Positions 61,352 through 64,000 of a stretch of 64,000 nt of DNA are shown here, one piece after another; within the stretch, counting starts at the first letter, position 1, and each line of letters starts with the position of its first letter. This DNA comes from Methylocystis rosea SV97. Its GTDB lineage: Bacteria; Pseudomonadota; Alphaproteobacteria; Rhizobiales; Beijerinckiaceae. The stretch is from the NCBI RefSeq assembly GCF_000372845.1, contig NZ_KB889963.1, forward strand, positions 2,562,304-2,626,303. Direction: 5' to 3'. A program made the translations under genes and the position numbers. Below the pieces are notes generated by a model. It had not been told where the DNA came from. It ran no database searches and was given only the letters and a program-made list of their open reading frames with translations.

Positions 61352-62229
61352 GCCGCCGTTTGCTCGGCGCTTAGGTTCCGGTCCGCCTGCGACAGACGAC
61401 CCAAACGCAGGCCGCGCTTCTCCAGCATCTCCGGCAGTCGAGTCGACAGCAGGAAAGCAAGCTCCTGCTCGCGCGTGATCGTCACCGGATCGAGCCTTCG
61501 CAGCTCTTCGTCCACATGGCCAGGATGGCACATGATGAGATGTCTGCTGCCGGGAGCTCGAAGATAGCTTTGAAAAATCTTCGCGTAATCGAAGCTTGGA
61601 TGGAAATTCGAGAATCCGGCGAAGCCGTCGTTGACGCCGAAGCCGCGCTGGCGCACCTCCCGGCGAAAGCCGCCAGCCAGCGAGAGCGCAGAGAGCGCCT
61701 TGCGGGCGTTGATGCCGCGCAAGAGAATGCGGTGTAAGCCATCCCCAGCGTCGCGAACCCAGGCCCGGCCGCCAAGCTTTCGCGCCTCCATCGCGTCAAG
61801 CAGCGCCGTCCTGATGCCGGGAAGGACGTGTATGTGCTGGTGGCCGTCGACATGGTCCGGCGGGCGGTCGATCACCGCTTCGAAGCGGTCGAACTGACGA
61901 TCGATCTCTGTGCGAATCTCGTCCATGGGCAACCGTCGGCCGAAAGCCATCTGGACAACTTTGGAAAGCGGGGGAAACTCTCCATTAGGCGCGAACTGCG
62001 GCATGGACGAAAGAGGCCGCCCGAGGGTGAGATTGAAATGCAGGCCGATGTCCGCGTTTCGGCCGCGGCGAGACAGCTCTAGCCCCATGGCGGACCAGCG
62101 GGAACCATTCACCAAAGCCGAAACAGCAGTGAGCCTCCCCGCGTCGAGCGCTTCCAAAATGCCGGCGCTCACCCCATAAGACAGGCTGTAATCGTCCGCG
62201 CAAACCGCAACAATTTGGTTATCAACCAT
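61345..62229 (-). CDS. ChbG/HpnK (YdjC) family carbohydrate deacetylase
   Basis: 294 residues. Metal and catalytic motifs: VCADDYSLSYGVSAGILEAL, IGLHFNLTLGRPLS, PDHVDGHQHIHVLPGIRTAL and LIMCHPGHVDEELR. YdjC enzymes remove acetyl groups from chito-oligosaccharides or from glycolipids such as hopanoids (HpnK). Located beside a GT2 transferase, so a polyprenyl- or hopanoid-linked sugar is a likely substrate. It begins MVDNQIVAVC and diverges from the GT2 gene. Confidence 0.9.
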   Translation of the reverse strand: MVDNQIVAVCADDYSLSYGVSAGILEALDAGRLTAVSALVNGSRWSAMGLELSRRGRNADIGLHFNLTLGRPLSSMPQFAPNGEFPPLSKVVQMAFGRRLPMDEIRTEIDRQFDRFEAVIDRPPDHVDGHQHIHVLPGIRTALLDAMEARKLGGRAWVRDAGDGLHRILLRGINARKALSALSLAGGFRREVRQRGFGVNDGFAGFSNFHPSFDYAKIFQSYLRAPGSRHLIMCHPGHVDEELRRLDPVTITREQELAFLLSTRLPEMLEKRGLRLGRLSQADRNLSAEQTAAQ

Positions 62230-62320
62230 CGCCCGCTCCTTTGCGCCGCCCAGGCGACTGCGCCTATGCTGCGCCCGTTAATCCTATGCTCTGCCTATAA
62301 ATATTGGTTTAAACGCCGCC

Positions 62321-63298
62321 ATGAACAGGCCTGATGTATCGATCGTGATCCCCGTCTTCAACGAAGCGCAAAATCTTCGCGCTCTCGCGGCCAGACTCGC
62401 CCTCGCCGTTGACGCATGCGACGTCTCCTATGAAGCGATCTTCGTCGACGACGGCTCCAGCGACGAGAGTCTGGAGATATTGCGCGACCTCTGCGCCGAG
62501 GAGCCGCGCTTTCGCGCCCTGTCGCTTTCCCGCAACTTCGGCAAGGAAGTGGCGATCGTCGCCGGGCTGGACGCCACGCTCGGAAGCGCGGTCGTCATCA
62601 TGGACGCCGACCTGCAGCACCCCCCGGAAGTCATCCCACAATTCATCGAGAAGTGGCGGGAAGGCTACAAGAACGTCTACGGCGAGCGCATAGACCGAGC
62701 CACCGACCCCAAGCTGCGCGCAGCGTTCACGCATGTTTTTTACCGTTTGCTGGAGGACTTTGGCGACGTGCGCCTGCCGCCAGGCGCAGGCGACTTCCGC
62801 CTTCTCGACCGGCAGGCGGTCGACGCGCTGCTGACGATGCGCGAGCGCGCGCGCTTCAATAAGGGCCTATTCGCCTGGATCGGCTTCAAATCGATCGGCG
62901 TGCCCTTCGACGTCGAAGGCCGCGCCGGCGGAACGTCAAAATTCAATTTCCTCCGGCTTGCACGATTTGCGCTCGACGGGCTGATGTCCTTTTCGTCGAT
63001 TCCGCTCAAGGTGTGGACCTATGTAGGCTTAGCGATTTCCGCCTTCGCGATTGCGATGGCCGGCTACTACTGGGCCCGCACCATGGTTTTTGGCGTGGAT
63101 ACGCCGGGCTTTCCCACTCTGGTGGTCTCGATCGCCTTCTTCTCCGGCGTTCAGCTGATTTCGCTTGGCGTGCTCGGCGAGTATGTCGCCCGCATCTTCA
63201 ATGAGGTAAAGGGAAGGCCGCTCTATCTCGTCGCCGAGAAGCTGGGCGAGAACGACGTAACCAACGGCAAAGCGGGCGACTGGGGCGTCGACAACTGA
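62321..63298 (+). CDS. GT2 polyprenyl-phosphate glycosyltransferase (GtrB/DPM-like)
   Basis: 325 residues. GT-A fold start MNRPDVSIVIPVFNEAQNLR, nucleotide/metal region VIMDADLQHPPEVIPQFIEK (DxD-like), GAGDFRLLDRQAVDALLTM and the two C-terminal helices (VWTYVGLAISAFAIAMAGYY; LVVSIAFFSGVQLISLGVLG), ending EYVARIFNEVKGRPLYLVAE. Such enzymes load a sugar from a nucleotide onto undecaprenyl phosphate. Partner enzymes are not seen except the deacetylase. Confidence 0.92.
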   Translation: MNRPDVSIVIPVFNEAQNLRALAARLALAVDACDVSYEAIFVDDGSSDESLEILRDLCAEEPRFRALSLSRNFGKEVAIVAGLDATLGSAVVIMDADLQHPPEVIPQFIEKWREGYKNVYGERIDRATDPKLRAAFTHVFYRLLEDFGDVRLPPGAGDFRLLDRQAVDALLTMRERARFNKGLFAWIGFKSIGVPFDVEGRAGGTSKFNFLRLARFALDGLMSFSSIPLKVWTYVGLAISAFAIAMAGYYWARTMVFGVDTPGFPTLVVSIAFFSGVQLISLGVLGEYVARIFNEVKGRPLYLVAEKLGENDVTNGKAGDWGVDN

Positions 63299-63363
63299 AT
63301 GCGGGGGGCTTTCGCAGATGCGTCACGCGCTGCAACGGCACAAAGGGGACGAGGCGTGAATCC

Positions 63364-63777
63364 ATGAACACCGAGCGCCGTTCGCCATTGCGCGGCAGAA
63401 ACCTCTTGATCGCCGCGGCCTTGATTGCGCTATTCGCCGCCTTCGGCGTCCGCATGTGGCGCTTCGTGGCGGCCCCCGCCCTGCCGACCCTGCTCGACGG
63501 CCTCCCCGAATCGAAAACCGAGGCCGATCAGCGGGTCTTCCAAGCGCGGCTCGCCCAACGCTTTCACGTGGGTTCGACAGAAGTCGACGATCTCATTGAT
63601 GAACTGCGCGAAGACGGATTCACGGTCGATGCGGATCAGGATGTCGCCACATACGAGCGCCGAGCCGACATTTCCGACAAATGCCGACGCAGCGCCAACA
63701 TTCGCTGGTCTCGGGGCGAAGGCGACGAGCTCGCCACGATCACTGGCGGATACTCCCTGCACTGCCCGCAGCACTGA
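63364..63777 (+). CDS. Hypothetical membrane-anchored protein, 137 aa
   Basis: 137 residues with an N-terminal anchor (NLLIAAALIALFAAFGVRMW) and a small soluble domain (DQRVFQARLAQRFHVGSTEV, DDLIDELREDGFTVDADQDV, two cysteines in KCRRSANIRW and SLHCPQH). No family recognised. It lies between the GT2 gene and murJ, with a 65-base gap to GT2. An ending LHCPQH close to the C-terminus suggests a single disulfide with the earlier Cys. Confidence 0.6.
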   Translation: MNTERRSPLRGRNLLIAAALIALFAAFGVRMWRFVAAPALPTLLDGLPESKTEADQRVFQARLAQRFHVGSTEVDDLIDELREDGFTVDADQDVATYERRADISDKCRRSANIRWSRGEGDELATITGGYSLHCPQH

Positions 63778-63818
63778 CGGGAGCGCAGGCTTAACCGAAT
63801 CCTGCTAGGACGATTGCG

Positions 63819-64000
63819 ATGATTCGCAATCTGCTCTCGGTTGGCGGCTTCACCCTGCTCTCGCGCGTGACGGGCTTTCTGTCGCTCGCCATGCAGTCGG
63901 CGATCATGGGGGCCGGCGCCGTCTCGGACGCCTTCTTCATCGCCCAGCGGCTGCCGAACAGTTTTCGCGCGATCTTTGGCGAAGGCGCGTTCAACGCGGC
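63819..64000 (+). CDS. murJ: Lipid II flippase MurJ, N-terminal fragment
   Basis: First 60 codons only; the gene runs off the right edge. MIRNLLSVGGFTLLSRVTGF, LSLAMQSAIMGAGAVSDAFF and IAQRLPNSFRAIFGEGAFNA match MurJ/MviN openings (LLSRxxGFxRD-type and AFxxAxRLPNxxRRxFxEGAF). MurJ moves lipid II across the membrane for peptidoglycan synthesis. AGGA lies 9 bases upstream of the ATG. Confidence 0.93.
   Translation, partial: MIRNLLSVGGFTLLSRVTGFLSLAMQSAIMGAGAVSDAFFIAQRLPNSFRAIFGEGAFNA

Overview
The window is a GC-rich alphaproteobacterial chromosome segment. The best fit is Hyphomicrobiales (Rhizobiales), plausibly a type II methanotroph or methylotroph (Methylocystaceae/Beijerinckiaceae). Supporting signs are a mesaconyl-CoA hydratase of the ethylmalonyl-CoA pathway, a pyruvate dehydrogenase E1 beta with a fused lipoyl domain, PopZ, a ChrR-type anti-sigma factor, the ftsE-ftsX-ydcF-plsC cluster and FadL-type porins. 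No methane or methanol oxidation gene lies here, so the genus is an inference.

Left part (1-32 kb) is mostly conserved chromosome. In order it holds a TPP riboswitch with the start of thiC, a FadL porin, a VOC protein, the Fe-S carrier Mrp/ApbC, the pyruvate dehydrogenase genes pdhA-pdhB-pdhC with a GDCCxC protein, DUF1499, a NUDIX hydrolase, a vapBC toxin-antitoxin pair with a visible operator, tuf, a frameshifted DUF3611-type membrane gene, a dihydroorotase-family pyrC, a PAS histidine kinase, ftsEX-ydcF-plsC, thpR, a TesA-type esterase diverging from an ABC exporter, copC, DUF2232-rplI-dnaB, three paralogous PRC-barrel proteins, mesaconyl-CoA hydratase and yggU/yggT.

Middle part (32.3-45.7 kb) looks like a genomic island. 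It starts in a tRNA-Ala gene and ends at an exact 13-bp copy of that tRNA's 3' end, beside a decayed P4-type integrase, an AlpA regulator and two unknown island proteins. The integrase has an amber codon exactly where the catalytic tyrosine is expected. Between these ends sits a photooxidative-stress (singlet oxygen) type cluster: an ECF sigma factor with a ChrR anti-sigma, DUF1295 and a cyclopropane-synthase-like methyltransferase on one strand, and a COG2907-type FAD oxidoreductase, DUF1365, a second cyclopropane-synthase-like enzyme, DUF2147 and a lipocalin on the other. Two back-to-back promoters matching TGATCC-N18-TATAAC and TGATCC-N18-TAGAAG sit between the arms. The gene set resembles the sigmaE/ChrR regulon of Rhodobacter and the furan fatty acid pathway. 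This ChrR has serine at both cysteine positions of its zinc site.

Right part (45.7-64 kb) returns to core functions: a universal stress protein, an SH3 protein, an MBL hydrolase, FtsB, PopZ, a TolC-type channel, a Pcm-like methyltransferase, an Rrf2 regulator diverging from a TSUP transporter and cysK, a palindromic intergenic repeat, pyrB, the de novo NAD operon nadA-DUF4202-nadB-nadC behind a strong palindromic operator, an envelope-sugar group (methyltransferase, ChbG/HpnK deacetylase, GT2), and the start of murJ.
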